The notes under the pieces: model-generated | What the model was told of the DNA's origin: nothing | The model's input: the letters and a program-made list of their open reading frames with translations, nothing else | Database searches by the model: none | NCBI GenBank assembly: GCA_030637945.1 | Contig: DAOWFN010000193.1 | Location: forward strand, 1 to 11,821 | Length of the DNA stretch: 11,821 nt | From: Gammaproteobacteria bacterium | Lineage (GTDB): Bacteria; Pseudomonadota; Gammaproteobacteria; SZUA-229 | Direction: 5' to 3' | Shown here: in pieces, positions 1 to 6,350 of the stretch | Position numbering within the stretch: position 1 is the stretch's first letter | How the letters are laid out: the number at the start of each line of letters is the position of its first letter | Translations under genes and position numbers: made by a program

Positions 1-482
1 GTGTCATTGCGATTGATATAAGGTGGCAGTGGCATATGGCCAATGCTTTCCATAATATCTGCCATCGACTGATCTGACGATGTTCGGAGCTTAAATAAAT
101 CATCCTCGCGCCCTTCTACGATGACAGTAAATTGCTGCTTTTTTTCTGCGTCGCATAAAAATATTTTGTTACCAGGCTTTGGCGTTTTGCTTGCTTTGAT
201 ATGTGCGAGGCAATGTTGTTCGCCAGTTAGGCGTTCGATGAGTATTTCGACTTTTCCACCGGTTTCCTTAAAACCATAAATACGCGCGGGAATGACACGT
301 GTATTATTGAATACCAGTAAATCGCCCGGTTCTATTAAATTTAAAATATCGCTAAATTGGTGATGGCTGATATTTTTGTCATCACGAGAGTAATGCAATA
401 AGCGGCTCTGCGAACGAACATCACAGGGCTTTTGAGCTATCAAGTGCTCTGGTAAGTGGTAATGGAATTCTCGGGTTTTCAT
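1..482 (-). CDS. queA: S-adenosylmethionine:tRNA ribosyltransferase-isomerase QueA, 5' part (truncated by window edge)
   Basis: QueA transfers and isomerises the ribosyl group of S-adenosylmethionine onto 7-aminomethyl-7-deazaguanine at the wobble position of queuosine tRNAs, giving epoxyqueuosine. It is cytoplasmic. Only the first 160 codons lie in the window, and the gene continues past base 1. I recognise it from strongly conserved QueA segments: the start MKTREFHYHLPEHLIAQ (residues 1-17), PGDLLVFNNTRVIPAR (52-67), HIKASKTPKPG (94-104) and SIGHMPLPPYI (146-156). The ATG at 482-480 gives the usual QueA N-terminus. No strong Shine-Dalgarno is visible just upstream. A TACCAT hexamer preceded by TGA (extended -10 style) lies about 10 bases before the start, so the leader could be very short; this is weak. 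The gene is separated from the upstream HMA gene by a terminator-like hairpin and so probably has its own promoter. Confidence 0.96.
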   Translation of the reverse strand, partial: MKTREFHYHLPEHLIAQKPCDVRSQSRLLHYSRDDKNISHHQFSDILNLIEPGDLLVFNNTRVIPARIYGFKETGGKVEILIERLTGEQHCLAHIKASKTPKPGNKIFLCDAEKKQQFTVIVEGREDDLFKLRTSSDQSMADIMESIGHMPLPPYINRND

Positions 483-539
483 TGGCGCTGAATGGTATCA
501 CGGTAGTTGAGTTTTTTGCAGACAGTTGTGATATTTCAT

Positions 540-567
540 AAAAAAAGCCGGTTATACCGACTTTTTT
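540..567 (-). terminator. Rho-independent terminator after the rhodanese-HMA unit
   Basis: Read on the minus strand this is an A-run, then GTCGG-TATAA-CCGGC (five pairs, one of them U:G), then seven T residues. It lies about 30 bases past the stop of the HMA gene and before queA. On the plus strand the same stem has one mismatch but is also followed by six T residues. No plus-strand gene reads into it, so the minus direction is the sensible one. Confidence 0.72.
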
Positions 568-598
568 ATTAGAGATTAAGGTTGTAGCGTTAATCGTA

Positions 599-874
599 TT
601 AAGAGCCCATTTTTCCAACAGCACAGCTCACAAAAGATTTTGCCTTTGCTTTGGCAGCTTTTAATCCTTCTGCCGTACCGCATTCAGGATAACCTAGTTT
701 TAATAGTAGCTTTGTTACTTCAGTTTTACTGGTTTCATCACCACTGATTGTAATTACGCCATTTTCAACATCTACTTCACAACCATCAACGGCATTCATT
801 TTGTTTAATTTCGTGGTGATGGTATTGGCGCAGCCACCGCATTTGATGTTTTCTACTGTAACTTCATAAGACAT
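599..874 (-). CDS. Heavy-metal-associated (HMA) domain protein
   Basis: A small soluble protein of 91 residues with one HMA (CopZ/Atx1-like) domain over roughly residues 1-65. Such domains bind soft metals such as Cu(I) or Zn through two cysteines and pass them to partner proteins. The binding loop is IKCGGCANT, with Cys12 and Cys15. Three further cysteines (Cys32, Cys65, Cys84) are present. Cys84 sits in an SFVSCAVGKMGS tail after an alanine/lysine-rich linker (about 68-80), which is longer than in a minimal copper chaperone. The ATG at 874 is preceded by AAAGGG about ten bases upstream, a good ribosome binding site. The gene is 34 bases downstream of a rhodanese gene on the same strand, so co-transcription is likely. 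Metal specificity cannot be read from sequence, and there is no P-type ATPase nearby. Confidence 0.88.
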   Translation of the reverse strand: MSYEVTVENIKCGGCANTITTKLNKMNAVDGCEVDVENGVITISGDETSKTEVTKLLLKLGYPECGTAEGLKAAKAKAKSFVSCAVGKMGS

Positions 875-908
875 AATTGATAGCCCTTTGTATTACTTAG
901 TGGTTTTT

Positions 909-1193
909 TTAACAGCCAGCGAATTGTGGAAGTCCGCCTATATTATGGACCTGATCAAAACCTAATTGCACCAGGTACTTTTTAACCATTTCAGATCGTG
1001 CTCCCGTACGGCAATACAGTAATACGGGTTTAGAATTGTCTATGTCATCTTTTAGCGATTGAAAACTTGTGATAGGCATGTTGATTGCCCCGTCCAGCGC
1101 GCCCTGATTAAACTCTATAGGCGAGCGCACATCGATTAACTGACCGCCCTCGCCCATTTTTTCTTCTAAAAAAGAACAACTGTATTTTTGCAT
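909..1193 (-). CDS. Single-domain rhodanese (sulfurtransferase-like) protein
   Basis: A 94-residue stand-alone rhodanese domain of GlpE/PspE size. Rhodaneses carry sulfane sulfur as a persulfide on a catalytic cysteine. Visible marks are the DVRSPIEF motif (21-28), the strand LLYCRTGAR (58-66) with Cys61 followed by the active-site loop, and the C-terminal NIGGLPQF segment (84-91). There is no signal peptide, so it should be cytoplasmic. Cys6 and Cys94 are extra thiols. The ATG at 1193 lacks a clear Shine-Dalgarno. It is the first gene of a two-gene unit with the HMA protein, which suggests a thiol/metal or sulfane-sulfur role. The physiological sulfur donor and acceptor are unknown. Confidence 0.92.
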   Translation of the reverse strand: MQKYSCSFLEEKMGEGGQLIDVRSPIEFNQGALDGAINMPITSFQSLKDDIDNSKPVLLYCRTGARSEMVKKYLVQLGFDQVHNIGGLPQFAGC

Positions 1194-1226
1194 TATTCAG
1201 GTATAGGTATTTTTAAGTGTAAGAAT

Positions 1227-1261
1227 ATTACCATTTTATAATATATGGTTATTTATTGCAA
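1227..1261 (-). promoter_or_regulatory. Candidate promoter and overlapping operator for the rhodanese-HMA unit
   Basis: On the minus strand TTGCAA (1261-1256) and TATAAA (1240-1235) form a plausible -35/-10 pair with a 15-base spacer, slightly short. The inverted repeat ACCAT-N10-ATGGT (1230-1249) spans the -10 region and would suit a repressor. The predicted leader to the ATG at 1193 is roughly 35 bases. Assignment is by eye only, and no regulator gene is present in the window. Confidence 0.4.
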
Positions 1262-1353
1262 TATCAATATGTTAAGTATGTGAGTGATTATGCTTGTTTA
1301 TTTATGGCTTGTGCGTCAGTATCTGGCGCCGATAAGTAAATAAAGGTGAAGTA

Positions 1354-1635
1354 ATGTTTAAAGCAAATGAATACTTTGATGGGAAAGTTAAATCAATTGC
1401 CTTTCAGGGTAAGGATAAACCAGCCACAGTTGGCGTGATGGCTGCAGGCGAATATATCTTTAATACAGCCGATAAAGAAAAAATGACTGTTATTACTGGT
1501 GAGTTAATCATTACGCTCGATGGTGAAACTGAAAAGCAGGTATATTCAGCCGGTCAGTCTTTTGATGTTGCCGCGAATAGCGCATTTAACGTTACGGTGC
1601 CAGATGATTGTGCTTATCTGTGCGAATACGGTTAA
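1354..1635 (+). CDS. ppnP: Pyrimidine/purine nucleoside phosphorylase PpnP
   Basis: PpnP (YaiE, formerly DUF1255) is a small cupin-fold enzyme that phosphorolyses nucleosides such as uridine, cytidine, adenosine, guanosine and thymidine to the free base and (deoxy)ribose 1-phosphate. The 93-residue length matches the family. Diagnostic segments are NEYFDGKVKSIAF (5-17), TVGVMAAGEYIFNTAD (25-40), MTVITGEL (44-51) and the C-terminal YLCEYG (88-93). The ATG at 1354 follows AAGGTGA at 1343-1349, a clear ribosome binding site. It is divergent from the rhodanese gene and is followed 33 bases later by a DsbA-like gene on the same strand, probably in one transcript. Confidence 0.95.
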   Translation: MFKANEYFDGKVKSIAFQGKDKPATVGVMAAGEYIFNTADKEKMTVITGELIITLDGETEKQVYSAGQSFDVAANSAFNVTVPDDCAYLCEYG

Positions 1636-1668
1636 TCACACTTTATTGTCTCTACTGTCGGCATAAAT

Positions 1669-2313
1669 ATGGATAGTTATAATGAGCCCCTGCCCGTACT
1701 TTATTATGTGCATGATCCAATGTGCAGCTGGTGTTGGGGGTTTCGATCAAAATGGTTACAGTTACAAAAAAAGTTAAACAACAAAGTAACGATTAAATAT
1801 GTTTTAGGTGGTCTGGCGTCGGACACAGATCTGCCGATGCCGGTTGCTATGCAAAAAACAATTCAAAGTACCTGGAAAAAAATTCAACAAGAAATACCGG
1901 GTACAGAATTTAATTATGATTTCTGGACATCATGCCAGCCACGACGTTCAACTTATCCAGCGTGTCGCGCTATCATCGCCTGTAAGATGCAGCGGCTGGA
2001 GCTGGAGAAGGAAATGTTATTAGCTATCCAGCAAGCTTATTATCTGGATGCCAGAAATCCTTCAGATGACGATGTTTTAATACAGGCAGCTAAAATCATA
2101 GGTCTTGATCCAGAGATCTTTGCACGAGATATTAATAGTGAAGCCTGTCGAAAATTATTTGAAGATGAATTGTTGCTAACAAAAAAATTGTATGTAAATG
2201 GTTTTCCAAGTTTGGTTCTATCATATAAAAATAATGATAGCGCTATCAATATTAGCTATAACGATAGTGGTTATATGTTTCAGCAAATAATCGGTAAGAT
2301 AGAAACTTTATAG
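1669..2313 (+). CDS. Cytoplasmic DsbA-family thioredoxin-fold protein (CSWC type)
   Basis: A 214-residue DsbA/FrnE-like oxidoreductase of the type annotated as predicted protein-disulfide isomerase (COG3531-like). The N-terminal strand LPVLYYVHDPMCSWCWGF (8-25) carries the redox motif C19-S-W-C22. After a helical insert, the thioredoxin fold resumes with NGFPSLVLSY (177-186), where Pro180 is the expected cis-proline. No signal peptide or lipobox is seen, so unlike periplasmic DsbA it should act in the cytoplasm. Candidate roles are thiol-disulfide exchange or a GSH-linked reaction; the substrate is not known. No strong ribosome binding site precedes the ATG. It is 33 bases after ppnP and likely co-transcribed. 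Its 3' flank holds a REP-like palindrome from 2370. Confidence 0.85.
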   Translation: MDSYNEPLPVLYYVHDPMCSWCWGFRSKWLQLQKKLNNKVTIKYVLGGLASDTDLPMPVAMQKTIQSTWKKIQQEIPGTEFNYDFWTSCQPRRSTYPACRAIIACKMQRLELEKEMLLAIQQAYYLDARNPSDDDVLIQAAKIIGLDPEIFARDINSEACRKLFEDELLLTKKLYVNGFPSLVLSYKNNDSAINISYNDSGYMFQQIIGKIETL

Positions 2314-2369
2314 GAAAGATTAAAAACGATTCTCCGCAGAGAGAAAATGATTTGAGGTGTTATATTTTC

Positions 2370-2444
2370 TATGTAGGTGCGAATTCATTCGCACGACGAA
2401 CGTATACTCTGACACCATCGTGCGAATGAATTCGCACCTACATA
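2370..2444. repeat. REP-like perfect palindrome (27-bp arms, 21-base loop)
   Basis: Two perfect 27-base inverted arms (2370-2396 and 2418-2444) enclose 21 unrelated bases. Each arm contains TGTAGGTGCGAATTCATTCG-type sequence, which itself nearly folds on GTGCGAA/TTCGCAC. It lies 56 bases after the DsbA-like stop and 82 bases before the convergent DUF1631 stop, a typical REP/BIME location. It may also stop transcription or protect mRNA ends from both sides. A related copy occurs at 9154-9292. Confidence 0.88.
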
Positions 2445-2526
2445 TACATGATTATCGCCATACCCTGTCTTTTCTCTAAGGATATTGTCTTGTAAGACCG
2501 GCATATTTGATAGAAGAGATTAGTTG

Positions 2527-4707
2527 TCAAGCAGAAATAGCCCCAATAACTTTCCCTAAAGCGTGATCAAAAGTAGAATGATCTGCTATTAAACGAGAGC
2601 GATTATCTTCGAGCTCCCTTGCAAATTCTTCTGCATCTTTTTCTATTATTTTAATGCCTTTACGATCGACGAAAATTAACTGTGCTGCGTCATTTAAAAT
2701 AATCGATAATTTAAGTCGTCTTAAGGCTTTATCTTCACCTGTATATATCTCATACCATGCGCCTGGTTTAGTGTTGCTGGCAAGTTTAGAAAGTTTCTCT
2801 TCGGCGCTTTCTATCTGCATGCTAATCTTGTCAAATTCAGATGTATCACTTTCATCTTCGATAAGTGAATTATCGTCATCTATCTCCGTTTCGCTGGCAG
2901 TATCGATGATTTTATAGCCACAGCTGTCGATTATCTGTAAGAAATGTTTTTTAAGTACGTCTATCTGAGATGATATTTCAGATTTATCCTGTTGCGTTTC
3001 GCGTAGTTCATCATTGACCGATTCTGCCAAAGCTTCATGATTGTTATTGATCAAAGTGTATTGGTTTTTTAGTCGGATTGGTTGTATGCACTTTAATAGG
3101 AGCCTCAATATTAAAACAGACTGGTTCCACTGTGAGCTATCACGACCATGCCGCAGGTAGCGATTAAGCATGAGTGTCGGCCAGTTTTTTAAGATGAGCG
3201 GACGGATGTTGTTGGGGATCTTTTTATTCCTGGAGACTATTTTAAACTGTGCGGTAACAATTTTTTTTGCATGGTTATAGATTATTTTTTTCTGTTCGGT
3301 TTTTTCAGTTCGCTGTGCCAGTTGTTCCTCTGAGCGTACGATGTTCTCTAGCACATGCATTGCATTGTTAAACACCGCCAGGTCTGTATCATATTCGTTT
3401 AATATATTGTCAACGATCGCTTCGAGACTATTAAACAATCGATCTCTCTGAGAGTTTATGCCTTTGCCCGCCGCCGTAAGTAAGTTGACGATGACCCTTG
3501 CCGGGTGTTCATCATTATCAAACAATTTGCTATCGGACATGGCAACTTTCATTATCGGTATCTGAAGGCGTTTGATCATATTCTTGATGATGTCAGAGAT
3601 GGTTTCATCATCAGAGATTGCATCAAACATCATGCCGACAAAATCTATATTTCTTTCATCAAGTAAATTTACCTTTTTCTCTGTTGTACTATCGTGGCCC
3701 TGATTTATATCATCCAGTAGCTCTTGTTTGATCTGTTTTGTCGTAAGTGGTTCTGATCTGTTTTTGAGAGAGATGAGTTTGCGTTGCAGGTTAGACAATG
3801 CTTTGACGACTTCTTTTCTTTCGTAACAGTCTTTACCATCAAGATCCTGCTGGGTTGGCGTGCGTAAAAATGATTCAGGCAGATCGATCTCATCACCTGT
3901 AATGGTCATATCCCCAGACATGAACTCATTAACGATACGGCTGATTTCGGCTTTTGTTCTTGGTACGAAATCCGTCTGTATGTTCTCCTCCGGGTCGTAG
4001 TAGGTTGCAACACGCGAAGATACATCTTCTTCGACGTGTTCTATCTCGATGTCTTTGCTGGTCCTCATAATAATTTCAGGCATGATATCGTTATCGATGA
4101 GTATCTTATTGATGGCTCGGTACATGATGCCTAGTTTCGAACAGACTTCCTGATCGAATAATTTATAGAAGATTAATTTTGCCTCTATGGCCAGATCAAT
4201 ATTTTCGATGGTCCTTTGAAAAACTTCACATATGTGCTTTGGATCCAGTGCCTCTTTGTCAAAAATATTTTCATACATGATCTCCAGATACTCTAGTCGA
4301 ATCTCAAGGTGGTTTACTTCGATGCCATATACGCGCATCGCTTTAGAGTGCATGGTTGTTATTGCAACCATTTCTTCCATCTCATCCTGATCTACTAACG
4401 AGTCATTAGTATCTGAATCTGATCGTGTTATCGACAATGAATTATTTAATTTCATAAAAAAGAGATGGCTGATGCCATTTCTTTCTGTTCGGAACACCTG
4501 TGTGCAATTCATGAATTTTGCACGCTCTGTCTCAGAGCTTGTTTTATCGGCTTTTTCTATTAATTTTTTATCTGCAGAACTCAGCATTTGGTGCATCAGC
4601 ATCAGCAAATGATCATTGGCGCAATCAACAATAGCGTCGATAACATTTGTATAGTTATTGGTGCTGACGTTGTTATTTTGTGGTTGTGTATTCTGCTTCA
4701 GTTCCAT
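2527..4707 (-). CDS. DUF1631 family protein
   Basis: A large 726-residue soluble protein that I assign to the DUF1631 family, widespread in gammaproteobacteria and of unknown molecular function. It is predominantly helical and charged, with no signal peptide or membrane segment. A low-complexity Asn/Gln/Thr N-terminus (about 5-20) precedes the body. The middle (about 370-480) is a helical stretch. An acidic linker rich in D/E/S (about 605-630) precedes a C-terminal module beginning GAWYEIYTGED (649-659), with RRLKLS (663-668) and LIFVDRKGIK (678-687). That tail, a tryptophan followed by R-R-x-K-L-S and F-V-D-R-x-G, is PilZ-like in layout, so nucleotide-second-messenger binding is conceivable but not shown. 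The ATG at 4707 lacks a good Shine-Dalgarno. It is monocistronic here, with about 320 bases of intergenic DNA upstream. Confidence 0.8.
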   Translation of the reverse strand: MELKQNTQPQNNNVSTNNYTNVIDAIVDCANDHLLMLMHQMLSSADKKLIEKADKTSSETERAKFMNCTQVFRTERNGISHLFFMKLNNSLSITRSDSDTNDSLVDQDEMEEMVAITTMHSKAMRVYGIEVNHLEIRLEYLEIMYENIFDKEALDPKHICEVFQRTIENIDLAIEAKLIFYKLFDQEVCSKLGIMYRAINKILIDNDIMPEIIMRTSKDIEIEHVEEDVSSRVATYYDPEENIQTDFVPRTKAEISRIVNEFMSGDMTITGDEIDLPESFLRTPTQQDLDGKDCYERKEVVKALSNLQRKLISLKNRSEPLTTKQIKQELLDDINQGHDSTTEKKVNLLDERNIDFVGMMFDAISDDETISDIIKNMIKRLQIPIMKVAMSDSKLFDNDEHPARVIVNLLTAAGKGINSQRDRLFNSLEAIVDNILNEYDTDLAVFNNAMHVLENIVRSEEQLAQRTEKTEQKKIIYNHAKKIVTAQFKIVSRNKKIPNNIRPLILKNWPTLMLNRYLRHGRDSSQWNQSVLILRLLLKCIQPIRLKNQYTLINNNHEALAESVNDELRETQQDKSEISSQIDVLKKHFLQIIDSCGYKIIDTASETEIDDDNSLIEDESDTSEFDKISMQIESAEEKLSKLASNTKPGAWYEIYTGEDKALRRLKLSIILNDAAQLIFVDRKGIKIIEKDAEEFARELEDNRSRLIADHSTFDHALGKVIGAISA

Positions 4708-4720
4708 GAATTAGTACCAA

Positions 4721-4749
4721 ATTAAATGTCATTTAAAAATGACGTTAAA
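4721..4749 (-). promoter_or_regulatory. Candidate DUF1631 promoter with a palindrome filling the spacer
   Basis: The perfect inverted repeat GTCATTT-N2-AAATGAC lies at 4728-4743. On the minus strand it fills 16 of the 17 bases between a weak -35-like TTTAAC (4749-4744) and a good -10-like TTTAAT (4726-4721). A start from this promoter would leave a leader of only about ten bases before the ATG at 4707. The palindrome is certain; the promoter is inferred, and the -35 match is poor. Confidence 0.38.
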
Positions 4750-5030
4750 CCACCTTGTAAATGAGTGATTAAAGAGTTGAGTAAAACAATGATTGATTTA
4801 GCTATTTTGGTATTTGTGTGCAGATCGTTTGTTGAGCTTTAGATAAAACTTTAGAAATTTGATAACTTATTTAGTTATATCAATGTGTTATGTAGTACAG
4901 ATCAAGCTGAATATGTTAGTGTAAATATAGATATTTGTGTCCAATTATCAACACTTTTGGCTGAAAAGCAGATATGCGGGCTTGTTTTCAGACTAACGGT
5001 AGATTTCTTGCCAGCACTATAGATTCAATC
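4750..5030. other. AT-rich intergenic stretch without a recognisable gene
   Basis: I see no convincing coding sequence or RNA gene here. Two imperfect inverted repeats are visible: TTGATAACT with AGTTATATCAA (4859-4882, two-base bulge) and CTGAAAA with TTTTCAG (4961-4991). The second lies about 40 bases past the stop of the antitoxin-like gene, but no T-run follows on the minus strand, so it is not a standard terminator. Confidence 0.5.
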
Positions 5031-5417
5031 TTAACCATTCGGACATTTTTTCTGATTTTTCTGTGATAGATAATCGTGAATTAACGCTAATTTCCCTTCA
5101 TCGACGATAAGAAAATGTGGCGTACCGTTTAGATATTTATTATCAGCACGCATCCAGTGGTACATGGCAACGCCATCACCTTCAAAATACTCAAATAGTT
5201 GTTGATAAATCTTAATAAACAGTGTGCCCCGCTGCCAGGCATCTGAGTCTTTCACGATAAAGTGTTTGCCAGAAGTTAAGTTGCCTATATCACCGCATTG
5301 CTGTCCAAGAATTCGTGCTAGCTCAGCATGATACATGCCGAGTAATTCGATAATCTGTATTAATGATTGAGAAAATTTTCTCTCAGATTCAAATGGGTTG
5401 TTAATTTTAAAAACCAT
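5031..5417 (-). CDS. MbcA/ParS/Xre-type antitoxin-like DNA-binding protein, no toxin nearby
   Basis: A 128-residue protein whose layout matches the Xre/MbcA/ParS (DUF2384) antitoxin family. The N-terminal helical region (about 16-50) reads as a helix-turn-helix, with LGMYHAELARILGQQCGDIG and then LTSGK. The segment SDAWQRGTLFIKIYQQLFEYFEGD (58-81) is the usual helical middle. The C-terminal part, MYHWMRADNKYLNGTP then DEGKLALIHDYL (85-117), keeps the toxin-binding domain pattern W-R-x2-N-x3-L-x-G-x-P and the later Gly and Leu. In classical systems the partner is a RES-domain NAD+-degrading toxin; none is adjacent. It is 12 bases downstream of the GST gene and probably the last gene of the trhO unit. 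No strong ribosome binding site is seen. It may be an orphan antitoxin or a domesticated regulator. Confidence 0.68.
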   Translation of the reverse strand: MVFKINNPFESERKFSQSLIQIIELLGMYHAELARILGQQCGDIGNLTSGKHFIVKDSDAWQRGTLFIKIYQQLFEYFEGDGVAMYHWMRADNKYLNGTPHFLIVDEGKLALIHDYLSQKNQKKCPNG

Positions 5418-5429
5418 TAAACATGCTTG

Positions 5430-6071
5430 CTAGATGTAAATAGCAGCGTCATGAGTTTCCCAAAGCTTATGTTTCTGGAAAACATGCTGAAATAATTCGC
5501 TGCGTATTAATTTGCCTAACCAGTGTTGTACTTTGGTATATGGCGAAGCATCAAACCAGTCTTTATCGACCAATGAAAATTGTCGAACAAATGGAAATAC
5601 GCCGATGTCAGCTAAGGAGAGTTGATCGGCGAGTAGATAGTGATTCTCGGTAAGCATGTCTTCAAGTTCTTCGATAAACTCTTCGCAGGCTTTACGGTAG
5701 TCTTCTTTATTACGCTCAGGAAATCGATCGGCGTATTTATAGTGATCAAGATCATCTTTGAATGAGAAATCATTTGTCTCGATTAATATTTCAGCATCGA
5801 GCGAGTACTCATCTTCGTTCCCTAACCACTGCTCAGGATCATTTTGTAGAAGTGACCATTTTACGATGTCCCAGCTTTCTGTAAAAACAGTGCCATCAGG
5901 TAAAATTAAAACAGGGACAGTCGCTTCGGGTGAAGCGGCCAAAGCTTCATCAGGCATGTCACTTAGTTTGACTTCGCGTAATTCAACTTTTATACCAGAT
6001 TGTTTTAATGCCATATGCGCACGCATACAGTACGGGCAGCGTCTAAAGCTGTATAAAATAGGTGTAGGCAT
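5430..6071 (-). CDS. Glutathione S-transferase family protein with glutaredoxin-like CPYC motif
   Basis: A 213-residue cytoplasmic GST-fold protein. The N-terminal thioredoxin-like domain (about 1-78) has SFRRCPYCMRAHMAL with Cys12 and Cys15, the cis-proline segment TVPVL (51-55) and the glutathione gamma-glutamyl contact region FTESW (63-67). The all-helical C-terminal domain (about 88-213) contains LSLADIGVFPFVRQF (151-165), with the N-capping Asp155 of the GST fold. The CPYC motif makes it resemble glutaredoxin 2-like or dithiol GSTs, so it is more likely a GSH-dependent thiol reductase or deglutathionylase than a conjugating enzyme. Its start lies three bases past the SemiSWEET stop, implying translational coupling; no separate strong ribosome binding site is visible. 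The substrate is unknown. Confidence 0.88.
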   Translation of the reverse strand: MPTPILYSFRRCPYCMRAHMALKQSGIKVELREVKLSDMPDEALAASPEATVPVLILPDGTVFTESWDIVKWSLLQNDPEQWLGNEDEYSLDAEILIETNDFSFKDDLDHYKYADRFPERNKEDYRKACEEFIEELEDMLTENHYLLADQLSLADIGVFPFVRQFSLVDKDWFDASPYTKVQHWLGKLIRSELFQHVFQKHKLWETHDAAIYI

Positions 6072-6074
6072 GAG

Positions 6075-6335
6075 TTATTTTGTATCGAACAGATATTTAA
6101 AAATGATCAGTGTGATACTCATAAGGCTGATTAAGCCTGCGCCAAAAATTAATGGAATATTCTCGGTCATCGTTGCATGCGCTACCCAAAAACCATTTCC
6201 GGCGACTGATATAACAAGCATGGACATGGATACGTCATCAGTATGACGTGTCTGAAGCGCTTTAATTATTTGCGGGATAAGAATTAAAGTACAAAGCAGT
6301 GAGGCTATCCAGCCGAGTAATACTTCCGTTGGCAT
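6075..6335 (-). CDS. SemiSWEET / PQ-loop small transporter
   Basis: An 86-residue integral membrane protein with three hydrophobic segments (about 4-22, 36-56 and 60-82), the size and layout of bacterial SemiSWEETs. These dimerise to form a sugar transporter with alternating access. The hallmark proline-glutamine pair is at 21-22 in LILIPQIIKALQT, at the end of the first helix. The GNGFWVAHA segment (47-55) corresponds to the conserved region of helix two. The ATG at 6335 is preceded by CGGAG about eleven bases upstream. It is 15 bases after trhO and 3 bases before the GST gene. The substrate cannot be told from sequence; sugars are usual, but no sugar-metabolism gene is near. Confidence 0.87.
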   Translation of the reverse strand: MPTEVLLGWIASLLCTLILIPQIIKALQTRHTDDVSMSMLVISVAGNGFWVAHATMTENIPLIFGAGLISLMSITLIIFKYLFDTK

Positions 6336-6350
6336 GGTGTCTATACTCCG

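Noticed and set aside
421..624. Minus-strand open frame between the HMA gene and queA
   Set aside because: It overlaps the end of the HMA gene, runs through the terminator hairpin and covers the start of queA in another frame. It has no protein-like character.
1194..1353. Small RNA or riboswitch upstream of ppnP
   Set aside because: The region is AT-rich without a stable conserved fold that I can recognise; only promoter-like and operator-like signals are supported.
3705..3896. Out-of-frame open frame within the DUF1631 gene
   Set aside because: It is fully contained in the long minus-strand gene in another frame, with no ribosome binding site or domain.
4961..4991. CTGAAAA/TTTTCAG hairpin as terminator of the trhO unit
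   Set aside because: The stem is short with a long loop, and no T-run follows on the minus strand.
5031..5417. Complete toxin-antitoxin module
   Set aside because: Only the antitoxin-like half is present. Neighbours are a GST and, beyond 320 bases of non-coding DNA, a DUF1631 gene, neither of which looks like a RES toxin.
5758..6246. Plus-strand 162-codon open frame across the GST and SemiSWEET genes
   Set aside because: Both minus-strand genes have clear family motifs and tight spacing; the plus frame has none.
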